From the NCBI GenBank assembly GCA_900553515.1, contig USDN01000004.1:25090-89089 (forward strand): DNA of 64,000 nt, written 5' to 3'. Below, one piece after another: positions 47,817-57,368 of the stretch. The notes beneath the pieces are model-generated. The model was given only the letters and a program-made list of their open reading frames with translations, was not told where the DNA came from and searched no databases. Source of the DNA: an uncultured Blautia sp. (GTDB lineage Bacteria; Bacillota; Clostridia; Lachnospirales; Lachnospiraceae). Each line of letters begins with the position of its first letter. The stretch's first letter is position 1. The translations under genes were made by a program, and so were the position numbers.

Positions 47817-50144
47817 TCAGCCTGTGGTACGCTCTACGTCCAGAACGCTTTCCACCTGGCGGATCTTCTCGATCAGGGATGCAAGTTCTTCCTTGCTGGC
47901 AATCTCAAAGCTGACTGAAAGAGTTGCCTTATCCTGTTTATTGGTACGGCAGTTCATATTTTTCATATCGATCTTGCGCTCTGTAAAAAGCTTGGAAAGA
48001 TCTACAATCAGCCCGGTACGGTTATTTGCAAAAATACGAAGCTCTGCCATATATTTTTCTGAAGTTTTTGTATCAGCCTGCCATTCAGCCTCGATCAGCC
48101 TGGTACGGTCCGCCTCCGACATATTCAGTACATTGACACAGTCTGTGCGGTGGATAGTGATTCCTCTGCCTCTTGTAACAAAACCCACGATCTCATCTCC
48201 CGGAATCGGACTGCAACATTTTGAAAATCTTACCGCCACATCATGGATACCACGTACAACGATGCCTCCCTTGGATTTTACAAGATGAAGTTTCTCCTGC
48301 GCCTCAGAAGCAGCGTCAAGAACATCCTGGTCTGTGATCTTTTTGGTATGTTCTTTTTCATAAGCTTCCATCAGCTTATTAAATACCTGGCCTTCTTTCA
48401 GACCTCCATGTCCGATGGCAGCCAGAACTGAATCCCAGTCACGGAATCCATATTTACGCATAACCGCTTCCAGATACTGGCTCTTCGTATAAGAGCTGAT
48501 CTTATATCCCTTGGTCTTTGCATACTGTGCAAGCATTTCTTTCCCCTTCAGGATATTATCTTCTTTCAGTTCTTTTTTAAACCACTGATTGATCTTGTTT
48601 TTTGCCTGTGTGCTTTTTACAAGCTTCAGCCAGTCACGGCTGGGACCCTGGGAATTCTGAGAAGTAATGATCTCAATGCGGTCTCCGTTCTGAATCTCAT
48701 ATTCAATAGGAACCAGTTTTCCATTTACTCTGGCTCCTACCATACGGTTTCCTACAGCGCTGTGAACACAGTAAGCAAAATCAATAGGAGTAGAACCTGC
48801 CGGAAGAGTTTTAACATCTCCTAAAGGAGTAAAGCAGTAAACACTGTCTGCAAAAAGATCCAGGTCATTTTTCAGAAGGCTCATAAACTCTCTGTTGTCA
48901 GACATATCTCTCTGCCATTCCAGGATCTGACGAAGCCAGTTCAGTTTTTCTTCCTCACTTTTGCCTACCGGAGCTTTCCCGTCTGAGGACTCCTTATATT
49001 TCCAGTGTGCAGCAATACCATATTCTGCAGTTTTATGCATTTCATAGGTACGGATCTGTATCTCAAAGGGCTGTCCGCTGGGTCCAATCAGTGTTGTATG
49101 AAGGGACTGATACATATTGGGCTTCGGCATGGCGATATAGTCTTTAAATCTGCCTGGAATAGGCTTGTACATTTCATGGATCACGCCAAGAGCCGCATAA
49201 CAGTCCTTTACGTTGTCTACCAGAATACGCACTGCAAAAAGATCATAAATCTGATCGATGGTCTTATTCTGGTTTACCATTTTTTTATAAATACTGAAGA
49301 AATGCTTGATCCGACCATCTACCTGCGCCTGGATCCCTGCATCCTCCATATGCTGCTTCACCTGCCTGACAATACCGTTGACAAAGTCCTGTCTCTCACT
49401 CTTTCTTAAAGAAACTTTATCAACCAGATCATAATAAACATCCGGTTTCAGGTATTTCAGAGAGAGATCATCCAGCTCCACCTTGATCTTGGAAATACCA
49501 AGACGCATGGCAATAGGAGCATAGATATCCATTGTCTCTCTTGCTTTTTCCTGCTGTTTTTCCGGCCGCATATACTGCAGTGTACGCATATTGTGGAGAC
49601 GGTCTGCCAGTTTAATCAGAATAACACGGATATCCTTTGCCATGGCAAGGAACATCTTTCGCAGGTTTTCTGCCTGAAGTTCCACCTTATCTTTAGAATA
49701 ATTCAGCTGTCCCAGCTTAGTGACTCCGTCTACCAGAAGCGCTACTTCTGACCCGAATTCCTTTTCTACTTCTTCATATGTCATCCAGGTATCTTCAACA
49801 GAATCGTGAAGAAGCCCGGCAACTATCGTCTCTTTGTCAAGTTCCAGATCTGCCAGGATGATCCCCACACAAAGCGGATGAATGATATAGGGTTCTCCTG
49901 ATTTTCTTTTCTGATCCTTGTGAGCTTCTTTTGCAACCTCATATGCTTTCTGTATCATGGTAATATCCGTAGACGGATGATATTTTTTCACACTGGTGAT
50001 CAATTCCTGATACAGAACATCCGGACTGGTAAAATCACTCATGGATTTCACGGCTGCATCTGCTTTTTTTACAGTTTCCCGTTTTTCCTCATCTGTTAGT
50101 CCGGCTTGTTTATTAAGCTTTGTATTTTTATCTTTTTCTGTCAT
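47817..50144 (-). CDS. rel: Bifunctional (p)ppGpp synthetase/hydrolase
   Basis: A 775-residue Rel: HD hydrolase (YIIHPLCVGIILADLELD, LLHDSVEDTWMTYEE with the intact HDxxED), synthetase (GRFKDYIAMPKPNMYQSLH), TGS (DVKTLPAGSTPIDFAYCVHSAVGNRM), a zinc-finger-like region (VRFSKCCSPIPGDEIVGFVTRGRGITIH) and a C-terminal ACT domain (ELRIFANNRTGLIVDLSKLF). Both active sites look complete, so it should make and destroy (p)ppGpp during amino-acid starvation. Upstream apt and recJ, downstream an MBL gene, the normal clostridial order. ATG follows GGTGGGAGAGA. Confidence 0.97.
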   Translation of the reverse strand: MTEKDKNTKLNKQAGLTDEEKRETVKKADAAVKSMSDFTSPDVLYQELITSVKKYHPSTDITMIQKAYEVAKEAHKDQKRKSGEPYIIHPLCVGIILADLELDKETIVAGLLHDSVEDTWMTYEEVEKEFGSEVALLVDGVTKLGQLNYSKDKVELQAENLRKMFLAMAKDIRVILIKLADRLHNMRTLQYMRPEKQQEKARETMDIYAPIAMRLGISKIKVELDDLSLKYLKPDVYYDLVDKVSLRKSERQDFVNGIVRQVKQHMEDAGIQAQVDGRIKHFFSIYKKMVNQNKTIDQIYDLFAVRILVDNVKDCYAALGVIHEMYKPIPGRFKDYIAMPKPNMYQSLHTTLIGPSGQPFEIQIRTYEMHKTAEYGIAAHWKYKESSDGKAPVGKSEEEKLNWLRQILEWQRDMSDNREFMSLLKNDLDLFADSVYCFTPLGDVKTLPAGSTPIDFAYCVHSAVGNRMVGARVNGKLVPIEYEIQNGDRIEIITSQNSQGPSRDWLKLVKSTQAKNKINQWFKKELKEDNILKGKEMLAQYAKTKGYKISSYTKSQYLEAVMRKYGFRDWDSVLAAIGHGGLKEGQVFNKLMEAYEKEHTKKITDQDVLDAASEAQEKLHLVKSKGGIVVRGIHDVAVRFSKCCSPIPGDEIVGFVTRGRGITIHRTDCVNVLNMSEADRTRLIEAEWQADTKTSEKYMAELRIFANNRTGLIVDLSKLFTERKIDMKNMNCRTNKQDKATLSVSFEIASKEELASLIEKIRQVESVLDVERTTG

Positions 50145-50226
50145 TCTCTCCCACCTGCCTGATATTCAATCTGTCTGTGGTCAGTTACTACTGCTGCAAA
50201 CAAAAACCTCGTTTTTACTGCACTTG

Positions 50227-50751
50227 TTATTTTCCTTCATAGCGGATTACGGAAGCCACGTCATATCCCGCCAGTTTTTCACGACCCTTAAGTCCGGCCA
50301 GTTCCATCAGAAATACAATTTTAACCACTTCACCGCCAAGCTCTTCGATCAATTTTACTGCTGCTTCCACCGTACCGCCTGTGGCGATCAGGTCATCGAT
50401 CACAGCCACTTTCTGACCTGGCTTAATAGAATCTTTATGCATTTCAATGGTGGCGCTGCCGTACTCCAGATCATAGCTTCTGGAAACCGTCTCACAGGGA
50501 AGCTTGCCTTTTTTCCTCACCGGCACAAATGGTTTATGAAGATTGTAGGCAATCGGTACGCCAAACATAAATCCTCTGGATTCTGTTCCAACGATCACAT
50601 CTACATCCGTATCTTTCAGACAGTCCTGCATAAGATCAATAGCCAGTGTCAGCCCGTCTGCATCCTGCAAAATGCTTGTCACGTCCCGGAAAATAATTCC
50701 TGGTTCCGGAAAATCCGGAATACTTCTTACATAATCCTCAATTTTCTTCAT
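50227..50751 (-). CDS. apt: Adenine phosphoribosyltransferase
   Basis: A 174-residue enzyme with the PRPP-binding motif VAVIDDLIATGGTVEAA and GTESRGFMFGVPIAY, both typical of Apt. It salvages adenine to AMP. ATG follows GGCGGAGGTACGGGACT. A strong promoter is placed 70 bases upstream. Confidence 0.97.
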   Translation of the reverse strand: MKKIEDYVRSIPDFPEPGIIFRDVTSILQDADGLTLAIDLMQDCLKDTDVDVIVGTESRGFMFGVPIAYNLHKPFVPVRKKGKLPCETVSRSYDLEYGSATIEMHKDSIKPGQKVAVIDDLIATGGTVEAAVKLIEELGGEVVKIVFLMELAGLKGREKLAGYDVASVIRYEGK

Positions 50752-50821
50752 AGTCCCGTACCTCCGCCTGTTATATTAAAATTGCGGCAAAAAGCCGTTT
50801 TTATCATAAATAATCTCAATA

Positions 50822-50850
50822 AGTATATCACTTTTTTTTAATGGAATCAA
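50822..50850 (-). promoter_or_regulatory. Promoter of apt-rel
   Basis: Minus-strand TTGATT (50845-50850) and TATACT (50822-50827), 17-base spacer. It is after recJ and would start transcription of apt and the genes following it. Confidence 0.7.
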
Positions 50851-50921
50851 TCCAAAACCCGACAACTCTCGCCAAATCCCGGCTTTTTTCATTACTGTGA
50901 ACCATTACACCTTTCCCTTGT

Positions 50922-52634
50922 TTACATATAATTCCGGATCACTGTCTGAAGAGTTTCCTTTCCCTGGTAAACATTGATCTCCGGATAATAGGTTACAGAA
51001 ATGGTCTCCTTCTGCTGCACATAAGTCTGAAATTCCAACGCCTGTCCAAAATAAACAGCTTCCACTGAAATCCCTGAATCATCCATAAGCTTCATTTTTG
51101 CCACATTCTGATTTTTTCCCAAAATCCTCAGGTTTAAAACACGGAGGTTCTTCTGGGCAAAAAGAGGTTTGGTATTTCTCTTCCCAAAAGGTTCCAGAAC
51201 AGAAAGCTGTTCTGTCAGCGCTCTGGAAAGATAAGAGATCGGCATGGGAACATCAATGGTGATCTTCGGAGTCAGTTCTGCCTGTGTAAGCGTACACAAC
51301 TCATTCAGTCTCTTTCGGAAAGGCTCTACGTTTTCTTCTTTCAGTGAAAGCCCCGCCGCCATGGGATGGCCTCCGAACTGTTCCAGAAGGTCACTGCATT
51401 TTACCAGTTCTTCATACATGGAATAAGCTTCTATAGATCGTCCGCTTCCTTTCACCCCATTCTCTGCTTTTGTCAGTACAAATGCCGGTTTATAATATTT
51501 TTCTCTCAGTCGTCCTGCAATAATCCCGGCCAGACTTTCATGGCATTCCGGAAGATATACCACAAGAACTCTGTCCTTTGAAAGCTCTGACTGTTCAATA
51601 AGTTCAATGGCCTTCTCTTTTCCTTCTTCCGTCATTGCCTTCCTGCTTTGGTTCAATGCCACCAGGTCTCCGGCTTCCTTCGCCGCACGGTCCCAGTTTT
51701 GAGAACAAAGAAGAGACAATGCTCTGGATGCAGTATCCAGTCTTCCACTGGCATTGATACAGGGACCTAACACAAATCCTACATGATATGCGGTGATCCT
51801 TTCTCCTTCCAGACCATTTGCTTCGATCAACGCACGAAATCCCTGATTTTTTGTATGGGGAAGCCGTTTCAGGCCTTCCTTGACAATGATCCTGTTTTCT
51901 CCCTGCAGATCCATAACATCTCCTACGGTAGCCACTGCCGCAGCCTCAGAAAACTCCAGTATCTCTTCCCTGTCTATCCCGTATATTTCATAAAGAGACC
52001 AGATCAGTTTCCATGCTACTACTGCCCCACAGATATTTTTGTTTGGATAGGCACATTCCGGCTGCTTTGGATTGATCACAGCATCTGCCTCTGGAATGAT
52101 CCACACTCTCCCCTGTTCCGTATCCTGATAAGGAATCTCATGATGATCTGTTACGATCACTGTCATTCCGCCCTTTTTTGCCTGGGCAATCTCCTTGGAA
52201 GCCGCAATCCCGTTGTCGCAGGTGACAATCGTATCAATTCCATCTTCTGCCGCCTTTTCAATCAGCTGACTGTGCAGACCATATCCGTCTCTGATCCTGT
52301 CCGGAATATAAGTATCCACATTTGCTCCAAGGCGTTTCAGTCCGATAAGCAGAATATATGTAGCTGTTACACCGTCAATATCATAATCACCGATAATGCG
52401 GATCTTCGCACCGGAATCAATTTTAACAGACAGGATTTCTGCCGCTTTTTTCATATCCTTCAAAAGCCAGGGGGACGGAAGCTCCTCAAGTGTTCCGTAT
52501 AGATAGGAGCGAATGTCCTCCATTCCTTCTACGTCCCGATTTCGGATCAGTCTTGCAATAACCGGGTCTATTCCAAATTCTTTCCCGATTTTTTGAAAAT
52601 CAGCTTTTTTCGCCATTACTACCCATTTTTCCAT
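50922..52634 (-). CDS. recJ: Single-stranded-DNA-specific exonuclease RecJ
   Basis: A 570-residue RecJ with the DHH-family motifs IIGDYDIDGVTATYILL (motif I), TCDNGIAA, VTDHHEIP (motif III, DHH) and a DHHA1 domain with SGRSIEAYSMYEEL and GGHPMAAGLSL. It degrades single-stranded DNA 5' to 3' in repair and recombination. ATG at 52634 follows GGAGAAAAAG. Located between secDF and apt. Confidence 0.97.
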   Translation of the reverse strand: MEKWVVMAKKADFQKIGKEFGIDPVIARLIRNRDVEGMEDIRSYLYGTLEELPSPWLLKDMKKAAEILSVKIDSGAKIRIIGDYDIDGVTATYILLIGLKRLGANVDTYIPDRIRDGYGLHSQLIEKAAEDGIDTIVTCDNGIAASKEIAQAKKGGMTVIVTDHHEIPYQDTEQGRVWIIPEADAVINPKQPECAYPNKNICGAVVAWKLIWSLYEIYGIDREEILEFSEAAAVATVGDVMDLQGENRIIVKEGLKRLPHTKNQGFRALIEANGLEGERITAYHVGFVLGPCINASGRLDTASRALSLLCSQNWDRAAKEAGDLVALNQSRKAMTEEGKEKAIELIEQSELSKDRVLVVYLPECHESLAGIIAGRLREKYYKPAFVLTKAENGVKGSGRSIEAYSMYEELVKCSDLLEQFGGHPMAAGLSLKEENVEPFRKRLNELCTLTQAELTPKITIDVPMPISYLSRALTEQLSVLEPFGKRNTKPLFAQKNLRVLNLRILGKNQNVAKMKLMDDSGISVEAVYFGQALEFQTYVQQKETISVTYYPEINVYQGKETLQTVIRNYM

Positions 52635-52658
52635 CTTTTTCTCCTGTTAAAAATATGC

Positions 52659-52683
52659 CCCGGGACAACTATACTGCCCCGGG
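52659..52683 (-). terminator. Terminator of secDF
   Basis: Two CCCGGG blocks can pair around a 13-base loop, followed on the minus strand by ATATTTTTAAC. It lies between secDF and recJ. Confidence 0.6.
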
Positions 52684-52703
52684 ACTATTTTTTTCATCCT
52701 GAT

Positions 52704-55118
52704 TTATTCAGTTTTGTCATTACCGGAAACAGAATTTTTCTCTGCTTCCTGCGCAGCCAGACGCTCTGCTACTCTTTTACGGTTCTTCTTTTTGGGCTGT
52801 TTCTGTCCATTTCCCTGATTCTGAACAGGAACTGTTCCCTGAACACTCTCTCCGCTCTTCTGATCTGATGTCTGCTGTACGAAAGCAGTCTGTACTTTAT
52901 TTTTTCCAAATCCCTGCTTCATTACCAGCCACAGAGCCCCCGTGATACATACAGAAGAATATGCACCGCAGATAATACCTGCCATTAACGGAAGTGCAAA
53001 CTCACGGATAGAAGATACTCCCATTGCAAAAAGTACAGCAACCATCACAAACGTAGTCAGAGAAGTATAAATACTTCTGGTAAGGGTCTGTGTAATACTG
53101 TCATTTACGATCTCTGTAAGATCTGCACGAGCGCCTCTCTTTTTCATATTTTCACGGATACGGTCAAAAATAACAATTGTTGCATTGATACTGTAACCTA
53201 CAATGGTCAGCATACATGCGATAAATGTATTTCCCACTGAGATTCTTGCCAGTGCATAAAAAGCAAACACCACAAGAACATCGTGAACAAGCGCCAGAAC
53301 CGCGCTGCCGGCAAAGCGGATATCTTTAAACCGGAACCAGATATATGCAAGCATACAAAGAGTTGCCACAACTACTGCAACAAATGCATCCTGTCTCATT
53401 TCTGAGCTGACTGTAGATGAAATACTTTCTGATGCGATCAGGGATCTGTCCACATCAAATTTTTCTACCATTGCATCATTCAGTGCTTCTCTTTCTTCCT
53501 GGGAAAGAGCACGTGTTTTAATGATTACCTGATTTGTTCCTACAACTTTCGTAGGCTGTACATTTTTGTCTCCGGTAACATCTTCTACTACCGGTGTTAC
53601 CTCAGAATCAATGGTCTTAATGTCCATATCTTCCTTAAAGGTAACTGTAGTTGCTGTTCCGCCGGAAAACTCCAGACTGTAGTTCAGGCTGCTTCCATCT
53701 GTTTTCTGATGGATCATCATAGATACCGGTCCCACAAGAATCAGGATCAGAGAAATAATAAAAAATACATTTTTCCTTCCAACAAAATTGAAAGATTTTC
53801 TCTGTTTTGCTTTTCCATAAAACTTTGCATCCTGGAATCCTACAGCATAAAGAGCATTCATGATCAGTCTGGAAATCACCAGCGCTGTAAACATAGAAAC
53901 CACAATACCAAGAGCCAGTGTGTATGCAAATCCCTTAACTGTACCTGATCCAAGCCACATCAAAACCACAGATGCGATCAGCGTTGTGATATTTCCATCA
54001 ATGATCGCAGAAAATGCTTTGGAAAATCCGGAACGGATAGCAGACCTTACAGAACTTCCTTCCGCAATCTCTTCCTGTATACGTGCATAAATGATAACAT
54101 TGGCATCTACTGCCATACCAATACCCAGTATGATACCTGCAATACCCGGAAGGGTCAGCGTAATATCAAATGCATTCAGGGTGATCAGTTCAATAGCTGT
54201 ATAAAGGATCAGGGCAAAAGCCGCAACGATACCCGGGATCCTGTAAACAAGGATCATAAATAAAATAACAATGACAAGTCCGATGGCACCTGCCGTAACG
54301 CTTGTTGTAATCGCTTCTTCTCCAAGCTGGGCAGCAACCACACTGGAACGAAGTTCTTCCAGTTCAAGGCTCAGAGAACCAATGCGGATGTAAGATGCCA
54401 GATTCTGCGCTTCTTCCACATCTGCCATGCCGTTAATCTCTGCCTGACCGCCTGTTATCGCTTCCTCTACGGTAGGAGCGCTTAACACTTCATTATCATA
54501 GATAATCGCAATCTGTTTTCCTACATTTGCCTCTGTAGCTTCTGCAAATTTTTTCTTACCTTCATCTGTAAGTTTCAGGCTGACTGCATATTCTCTGCTG
54601 CTTCCGTCCTGTTTCTGATAAGCGCCTCCCTGGGCGTCTGCCACATCCGTGCCTTCCAGTACAACAGATCCTGCCTCTCTGATCTCATCAAGGCTTCTTG
54701 CAAGCTCATATTTTGTTTCACCTGCAACAAAGTTTGCATTTCCTTCTTTATCGGTTTCTTCGATAAAACAAAGTGAACCTGGTTTACCCAGCTCATTCAG
54801 AATCTTATCTGCATCGGTCACACCCGGAATCTCTACTGTGATACGGTTGTCACCTTCCTGATAAGCCTGTGCTTCTGTACTGTACTGCTCCACACGCTTC
54901 TGCATTTTGTATACAGTATCAGACATATCTTCTTTGCTTGGATCCTTGTCTTTTGCCTCATAAGTGATACTTACTCCACCTGACAGATCAAGACCGGTAT
55001 TGATATTCTTTGCCGCTCCGGTTCCTGTCGGGCCAAAGCCTACACCGGCTGTATAGCACAGGAACGCTGTCAGGATCACAGTAAGAACCAGTACAATGAC
55101 TCCTCTTTTTTTCTTCAT
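52704..55118 (-). CDS. secDF: SecDF fusion protein
   Basis: An 804-residue protein-export membrane protein with SecD and SecF in one chain. SecD part: first helix, GLDLSGGVSITYEAKD, a periplasmic-type P1 domain and helices from about residue 270 (GMAVDANVIIYARIQEE). SecF part from about 445: FNFVGRKNVFFIISLILILVG, NYSLEFSGGTATTV, TIVGYSINATIVIFDRIREN. The essential aspartates of the transmembrane parts are present. It helps SecYEG export using the ion gradient. The C-terminal 60 residues form a charged cytoplasmic tail ending KKKNRKRVAERL. Confidence 0.97.
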   Translation of the reverse strand: MKKKRGVIVLVLTVILTAFLCYTAGVGFGPTGTGAAKNINTGLDLSGGVSITYEAKDKDPSKEDMSDTVYKMQKRVEQYSTEAQAYQEGDNRITVEIPGVTDADKILNELGKPGSLCFIEETDKEGNANFVAGETKYELARSLDEIREAGSVVLEGTDVADAQGGAYQKQDGSSREYAVSLKLTDEGKKKFAEATEANVGKQIAIIYDNEVLSAPTVEEAITGGQAEINGMADVEEAQNLASYIRIGSLSLELEELRSSVVAAQLGEEAITTSVTAGAIGLVIVILFMILVYRIPGIVAAFALILYTAIELITLNAFDITLTLPGIAGIILGIGMAVDANVIIYARIQEEIAEGSSVRSAIRSGFSKAFSAIIDGNITTLIASVVLMWLGSGTVKGFAYTLALGIVVSMFTALVISRLIMNALYAVGFQDAKFYGKAKQRKSFNFVGRKNVFFIISLILILVGPVSMMIHQKTDGSSLNYSLEFSGGTATTVTFKEDMDIKTIDSEVTPVVEDVTGDKNVQPTKVVGTNQVIIKTRALSQEEREALNDAMVEKFDVDRSLIASESISSTVSSEMRQDAFVAVVVATLCMLAYIWFRFKDIRFAGSAVLALVHDVLVVFAFYALARISVGNTFIACMLTIVGYSINATIVIFDRIRENMKKRGARADLTEIVNDSITQTLTRSIYTSLTTFVMVAVLFAMGVSSIREFALPLMAGIICGAYSSVCITGALWLVMKQGFGKNKVQTAFVQQTSDQKSGESVQGTVPVQNQGNGQKQPKKKNRKRVAERLAAQEAEKNSVSGNDKTE

Positions 55119-55177
55119 TGTTTTTCCCTTCTTTTTTAAGTCCCCATGATATCATAAATTATCCTGCGGACTGATTT

Positions 55178-55241
55178 ATTTAGTGTAATGTATCACTCAC
55201 ATTTCGCATTATGACGATGAAAGTGAATGATCCGGTACACT
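55178..55241 (-). repeat. Imperfect long inverted repeat at the scfB stop codon
   Basis: Arms of about 21 bases (TTAGTGTAATGTATCACTCAC and a copy with about five mismatches) enclose about 22 bases. One arm overlaps the scfB stop. No U tract follows, so a terminator or mRNA-protecting function is uncertain. Confidence 0.5.
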
Positions 55242-56604
55242 AATCCGCAAGAGCGGCTTTGATCATGATCGCACACTCCACTCGTTTTCGCTGAAGTTCA
55301 CATCCGATCTCATAATTTCCTTTTACATCATTCTGGAAATGATATGCATTTGCTGCACATCCTCCACTGCAGTAGAATCTTGCAAAGCAGTCCTTGCATG
55401 CTTCTTTTGTATAAACATTGCAGTTTTTAAATTCATCCCGAACCTGCGGACGGGTAATCCCTTCATCTACATTTCCCATCAGGAACTGCTCTTCACCCAC
55501 AAACTGATGACATGGATAAAGATCTCCCCATGGAGTCACTGCAAGATACTCGGTCCCTGAACCACAGCCAGAAAGACGTTTATACACACAGGGGCCTCCT
55601 GTAAGGTCGATCATAAAATGGAAGAAATTAAATCCTCTTCCTTCTTTTTCTCTTTTGATCATTTCCTTCGCAAGAATATCATATTCCTCAAGGATCTGAG
55701 GGATATCCTCTTTTCGGATCGCATAATCCTCTTCCTCCGGCGCTACAACCGGTTCAACAGAAACCTGTTTGAAGCCCATGTCTGCCAGATGAAGGACATC
55801 CCTGGAAAAATCAAGGTTATGATGAGTAAATGTACCTCTTACATAATACTTGTCCTGATTTCTGGATTCCGCAAACTTCTGGAATTTCGGCATGATCAGG
55901 TCATAGCTTCCCGCACCTTTGCGGAAAGGTCTCATATGATCATGGACTTCTTTACGTCCATCTACACTGAGGACTACATTTGCCATTTCGCGGTTACAAA
56001 ACTCCATTACTTCATCATCAAGAAGGACGCCGTTGGTCGTAAGAGTAAAGCGGAAATTTTTATTGTGAATTTTTTCCTGCTCACGGCCATATTTTACCAG
56101 GTCTTTCACTACCTGCCAGTTCATCAGCGGTTCCCCGCCAAAGAAATCCACTTCCAGATTTCTTCTGGAACCGGAATTTGCAATCAGGAAATCCAGAGCT
56201 TTCTTTCCTGTCTCAAAGGACATCAGCGCCCTTCTTCCATGGTATTCTCCCTCTTCCGCAAAACAATAGCGGCAGGCAAGATTACAGTCATGAGCAATAT
56301 GAAGACAAAGGGCTTTTACTACGGGTTTACTGTTTTTCGTAAACTCATCAATGGCACCTTCATAAATATCTTTTGTAAAAAGCATACCTTCTTCCTGAAG
56401 TTTCAGGCATTCAGAAACAGAAGTTTTTATATCCTCTTCTTTATATCTGTCCTTTAATTTTGCAACGATCTCTTCTTGTGAGACGCCTTCTTCTATGTAC
56501 GGCAAAACCTCATAAGTCACAAGGTCTACCATATGGATACATCCACTGTTAATGTCCAGAACAATGTTATAACCATTATTCTGATATCTGTGTATCAGAC
56601 TCAT
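55240..56604 (-). CDS. scfB: SCIFF radical SAM maturase
   Basis: A 454-residue radical SAM/SPASM enzyme. An N-terminal RRE-like peptide-binding region (residues about 1-85) precedes CNLACRYCFAEEG (Cys107, 111, 114: the SAM [4Fe-4S] site). SPASM cysteines follow, including GSGTEYLAVTPWGDLYPCHQF and CKDCFARFYCSGGCAAN. In characterised homologues (Tte1186 and CteB) the enzyme links a Cys sulfur to a Thr alpha or beta carbon in the SCIFF peptide, giving a thioether. The SCIFF precursor is encoded 134 bases upstream. ATG follows AGGAAAGGATTTTCAAAA. Confidence 0.97.
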   Translation of the reverse strand: MSLIHRYQNNGYNIVLDINSGCIHMVDLVTYEVLPYIEEGVSQEEIVAKLKDRYKEEDIKTSVSECLKLQEEGMLFTKDIYEGAIDEFTKNSKPVVKALCLHIAHDCNLACRYCFAEEGEYHGRRALMSFETGKKALDFLIANSGSRRNLEVDFFGGEPLMNWQVVKDLVKYGREQEKIHNKNFRFTLTTNGVLLDDEVMEFCNREMANVVLSVDGRKEVHDHMRPFRKGAGSYDLIMPKFQKFAESRNQDKYYVRGTFTHHNLDFSRDVLHLADMGFKQVSVEPVVAPEEEDYAIRKEDIPQILEEYDILAKEMIKREKEGRGFNFFHFMIDLTGGPCVYKRLSGCGSGTEYLAVTPWGDLYPCHQFVGEEQFLMGNVDEGITRPQVRDEFKNCNVYTKEACKDCFARFYCSGGCAANAYHFQNDVKGNYEIGCELQRKRVECAIMIKAALAD

Positions 56605-56690
56605 TTTTGAAAATCCTTTCCTGTAAATTCACCTTTGCAATACATAGGATCCCATATCAGCATTTCATCCAAATGTATGACAAAGAAAGA

Positions 56691-56714
56691 AGCAGCGGCT
56701 TTCACCCCGCTGCT
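56691..56714 (-). terminator. Hairpin between scfA and scfB (partial terminator)
   Basis: AGCAGCGG and CCGCTGCT form a perfect eight-base stem, followed on the minus strand by TCTTTCTTTG. It may stop most transcripts after the short peptide gene, leaving less mRNA for the maturase. Confidence 0.7.
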
Positions 56715-56738
56715 TAAATGCCTTCCCAAAACTCTGTC

Positions 56739-56879
56739 TTATTTGTGCTCGCAGCTCTGATTTCCTACTGTACAGGAAGTTTTGCATGCTGACTGACAGG
56801 AAGTCTGGCACTCACCGCATCCACCTTTTTTTACTGTGTTCTGCAGATTCTTTGTATTTAATGTTTTGATATGCTCCAT
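56739..56879 (-). CDS. scfA: SCIFF ribosomal peptide precursor (six cysteines in forty-five)
   Basis: A 46-codon gene with AAAGGAGGATATACA upstream of ATG. The peptide has a leader (residues 1-18, MEHIKTLNTKNLQNTVKK) and a core with six cysteines at 21, 24, 28, 32, 36 and 43 (GGCGECQTSCQSACKTSC within it). Ser and Thr residues alternate with Cys, as needed for thioether formation. SCIFF peptides are nearly universal in Clostridia, with unknown biological role. The maturase gene scfB follows on the same strand. Confidence 0.97.
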   Translation of the reverse strand: MEHIKTLNTKNLQNTVKKGGCGECQTSCQSACKTSCTVGNQSCEHK

Positions 56880-56918
56880 TGTATATCCTCCTTTATGTAT
56901 ATAAAATTATCTGGGCAT

Positions 56919-56924
56919 AGTATA
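56919..56924 (-). promoter_or_regulatory. -10 element of scfA
   Basis: Minus-strand TATACT about 40 bases upstream of the scfA ATG, preceded by ATGC. The -35 (TTTTAT at the right distance) is weak; a TTGACG lies too close. Confidence 0.5.
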
Positions 56925-56959
56925 GCATAAAATCCCGTCAAATAAAAGACTTTTTTTCC

Positions 56960-57310
56960 TTATGCAAACATACCGCCCAGAGCGCCGCCTCCCAGACACA
57001 TACAGAACGTGGTGATCAGATGCTGAAAAGACATATCCCATCGTTTCTCCACCGCAAAAGATACTATAATAAGCAGGACAAAATAAGCCAGCCCTGTCAG
57101 TATTCCCCAAAAGTACTTATTCTTCCGCATTCTTTTTCCAGACATAAATCCTCCGGCAAAACAGGACAGAACATACACTGCCACAATCCCGGCTGATACA
57201 GGAACTGTTCCCAGGTCAAATTGGAATACTAAAAAAGCCAAAACAAGAAGACAGATTCCTGTAAGTCCATATGCCCAGAAAAGCGATCTTAAAACAGCTT
57301 TGATCTTCAT
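56960..57310 (-). CDS. TIGR04086-family membrane protein
   Basis: A 116-residue protein with four membrane helices and the family-typical ISGxxxGxxxR-like segment AGGFMSGKRMRKNKYFWGILTG. This family is regularly found close to scfA in Clostridia; its function is unknown. The ribosome binding site GGGGAGGG lies seven bases before ATG and is at the same time the right arm of the preceding terminator. Confidence 0.85.
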   Translation of the reverse strand: MKIKAVLRSLFWAYGLTGICLLVLAFLVFQFDLGTVPVSAGIVAVYVLSCFAGGFMSGKRMRKNKYFWGILTGLAYFVLLIIVSFAVEKRWDMSFQHLITTFCMCLGGGALGGMFA

Positions 57311-57318
57311 AGAAAAAC

Positions 57319-57346
57319 CCTCCCCTATAACATATATATGGGGAGG
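57319..57346 (-). terminator. Terminator after the surface protein gene, overlapping a ribosome binding site
   Basis: CCTCCCC and GGGGAGG arms, 14-base loop, then GTTTTTC on the minus strand. The GGGGAGG arm is also the ribosome binding site of the TIGR04086 gene. Confidence 0.8.
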
Positions 57347-57368
57347 ATTTTTTCATATTACTATGATT

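Noticed and set aside
55618..56457. 279-codon open frame on the plus strand
   Set aside because: Fully antisense to scfB, without start signals or recognisable domain.
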